This document shows, piece by piece, positions 6,542-7,726 of a DNA stretch of 7,726 nt; positions within the stretch are counted from its first letter, which is position 1; the number at the start of each line of letters is the position of its first letter. Location of the stretch: contig JAUVAM010000151.1 in NCBI GenBank assembly GCA_030591745.1, forward strand, positions 1 through 7,726, in the 5' to 3' direction. This DNA is from Deltaproteobacteria bacterium (GTDB lineage Bacteria; Myxococcota; B64-G9). The position numbers and the translations under genes are program-made. The notes beneath the pieces are model-generated. The model was not told where the DNA came from. It made no database searches and saw nothing but the letters and a program-made list of their open reading frames with translations.

Positions 6542-7372
6542 TCAGGCGTAGAGCCTGCGGGTTTCTTTTCCCTCTCGCAGGCTGACCGGTCTTTCGTATC
6601 GTTTGGCCAGATCCAGCACCAGGTAGCGCTTGTGTTCCTTCAGGGCCCCGAAGATGACCGGACAGATCTGGTTGCCCTCTTCGACGAAGAAGCCTTCCGG
6701 ATCGCGGTCGTGTCCATGGATGACCATGCGCAAATCCAGGCCGGGGTGGGCCTTGTCCAGTTGGAGAAACATGCGCTCGACCACGCTTGCCTGTTGCCCA
6801 TAAGCGCGCAGCAGGCAGGAAAGCACATGTTGCCCATCCCCATCGCTTGAGTCGAGCCTCAAGCCGATGCGGTCCAGTTCGCAAAGATCCCGCAGGCTGT
6901 CGTCCGGCACGCCGTGGCAAAACAGCAAACCGCAGGGCGCGGCCACCGCAAGAACGGCCTCTTCGAAAAAGGCCCGTAGTCTGGCTACTTGTTCGGGATC
7001 CAGTTTTTCTTCCAGGGCGTGCACTTCATCGGGGTAGAACTTGGCCGGCCGCGGTCCGCCCACATGGCCGTGATCATGGTTGCCCAGCACGTAGATTACT
7101 TGCCGTGGATGAAGGGCCTGTAAGTCCATGATGCCTTCGACGATGCGGTAGCTTTCGTCCGGAAAATCGTAGAACTCGGGTTGGTCTTGTCGGGCCTGCT
7201 CGTCCGGTCCATGGACCACGTCGCCCAGCAGCAGCCAGCGACTTTGTGGATCTTTTTGCAGAAGCTTTTCGAAGTGTTGCCGCAAGCGCAAAAAGTCCTC
7301 GGCGTTGCCGTGCAGATCGGTGCTGACCAAGAGGGTGCCGCGGTCGGGGAGGATGAGGTGGCGAGGAATCAT
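6542..7372 (-). CDS. Calcineurin-like metallophosphoesterase
   Basis: This 276-residue protein is a predicted two-metal phosphoesterase of the calcineurin/PPP-like superfamily. The metal and phosphate motifs appear in order: Asp19-x-His21 (STDLHGN), Gly50-Asp51 (LLLGDVVHG), Gly97-Asn98-His99-Asp100, His153-Gly (FCHG) and His219-Gly-His221 (VIHGHD). The second motif has His-Gly where PPP phosphatases usually have Asp-Arg-Gly, so it is not a textbook Ser/Thr phosphatase. The substrate cannot be assigned. There is no signal peptide or membrane segment, so it is probably cytoplasmic. I chose the ATG at 7372, just ahead of the first beta strand. A TTG at 7408 would add 12 residues; neither start has a strong ribosome site. 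The gene follows the upstream gene's stop by 46 bases on the same strand and may be cotranscribed with it. It is convergent with the repeat lipoprotein gene. Confidence 0.85.
   Translation of the reverse strand: MIPRHLILPDRGTLLVSTDLHGNAEDFLRLRQHFEKLLQKDPQSRWLLLGDVVHGPDEQARQDQPEFYDFPDESYRIVEGIMDLQALHPRQVIYVLGNHDHGHVGGPRPAKFYPDEVHALEEKLDPEQVARLRAFFEEAVLAVAAPCGLLFCHGVPDDSLRDLCELDRIGLRLDSSDGDGQHVLSCLLRAYGQQASVVERMFLQLDKAHPGLDLRMVIHGHDRDPEGFFVEEGNQICPVIFGALKEHKRYLVLDLAKRYERPVSLREGKETRRLYA
6543..6557 (+). terminator. Possible terminator hairpin after the repeat lipoprotein gene
   Basis: CAGGC (6543-6547), a 5-base loop and GCCTG (6553-6557) form a short stem 14 bases after the plus-strand stop. 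CGGG and a T-rich run follow (6561-6569). The stem is short and the T-run is interrupted and offset. It overlaps the last codons and stop of the convergent phosphoesterase gene. On the minus strand the stem is followed by A residues, so it would serve only the plus-strand gene. Confidence 0.3.
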
Positions 7373-7418
7373 GACTGGGTCATGCTCACAAGCTAAGGCA
7401 AGAATCAAGACTCAGCAC

Positions 7419-7726
7419 TCAATAACTGATTCCCTTCTTGGCGGCCTTGTCGCGGATGGACTCTACGACCTTGGCGTCGAAGGAGTCCTTGGCACCGGAT
7501 TTCTTGGACATCTCCTTTTTGACGAAGGCGTCACGTTTTTTGGAGAGTTCGGCGATTTGTTTCTGGATGCGTTTGCGTTCTGTTTTTGTTTTGCTCAGGT
7601 AGGCCTTGCGTTCCTTTTTGCTCATCTTGCGCATGGGTTCAGGCAGGGCCTCTTCGCCCACCGAGTCCAGATCCACGCGGCCTTCCTCCGCATCGGCCAA
7701 TAGATCCTTGCTGCCCACGGTGCCGC
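7419..7726 (-). CDS. C-terminal end of a gene truncated by the window edge (charged Lys-rich tail)
   Basis: The open frame continues to the window's right edge. The only in-window start, GTG at 7716-7718, has no ribosome site, and the codons before it stay open (Gly-Thr), so this is the 3' end of a longer gene. About 100 residues are visible: an acidic stretch, then LPEPMRKMSKKERKAYL, a Lys/Glu-rich helical segment likely to form a coiled coil, a KDSFDAKVVESIR segment and the terminal AAKKGISY. From memory, similar tails end some VWA-domain proteins in Myxococcota and related bacteria. That is a weak recollection, since no VWA domain is visible here. The protein appears soluble. It is upstream of the phosphoesterase on the same strand. 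Confidence 0.7.
   Translation of the reverse strand, partial: GTVGSKDLLADAEEGRVDLDSVGEEALPEPMRKMSKKERKAYLSKTKTERKRIQKQIAELSKKRDAFVKKEMSKKSGAKDSFDAKVVESIRDKAAKKGISY

Noticed and set aside
7373..7408. TTG start extending the phosphoesterase by 12 residues
   Set aside because: No ribosome site, and the added residues include no family motif. The ATG at 7372 sits at the usual distance before the DxH motif, although its own ribosome site is also weak.

Overview
The window is about 7.7 kb of moderately GC-rich, densely coding bacterial DNA with five protein genes and no RNA genes, insertion sequences or CRISPR arrays that I can see. The likely source is a Myxococcota-like ('deltaproteobacterial') organism. 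This rests on the C-terminus of the gene at 43-2445, which has a Gly-Cys-Gly-Cys motif, a single hydrophobic helix and a basic tail, in the style of the MYXO-CTERM sorting signal. It also rests on neighbouring lipoproteins with long Cys-rich, eukaryote-like extracellular modules. This is a lineage inference, not a species call.

Left part (minus strand, 43-4523): two genes overlap by 4 bases (ATGA) and form a likely two-gene operon. The upstream gene (2442-4523) encodes a predicted lipoprotein with three EGF-like Cys modules, an unassigned middle domain and an alpha/beta-hydrolase domain. In that last domain the usual catalytic Ser reads as Gly and the usual His position has no His. The downstream gene (43-2445) encodes a gingipain-type C25 cysteine peptidase with an apparently intact His/Cys dyad, a Cys-rich stalk and a MYXO-CTERM-like surface anchor.

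Middle (plus strand, 4648-6528): a divergently transcribed lipoprotein consists almost entirely of fifteen tandem repeats of about 35 residues. Each repeat carries a DxDxD acidic loop and six invariant cysteines, including a CC pair, and a 70-residue Cys-rich cap follows. It is 16% cysteine (100 of 626). A 124-base intergenic region separates it from the minus-strand operon and holds both ribosome binding sites and only weak promoter candidates.

Right part (minus strand, 6542-7726): a cytoplasmic-looking calcineurin-type metallophosphoesterase follows 46 bases after the C-terminal end of a gene that enters from beyond the right edge. That fragment is a charged, Lys-rich tail. These two look like ordinary cellular genes and are convergent with the repeat lipoprotein.

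Three adjacent genes all encode exported, disulfide-rich or metal-binding surface proteins: an active-looking peptidase, a degenerate hydrolase and a giant Cys/Asp repeat lipoprotein. A shared cell-surface role such as adhesion, substrate capture or prey/polymer processing is possible but is inference from context only. The repeat lipoprotein and the degenerate hydrolase are the parts most worth a second look.
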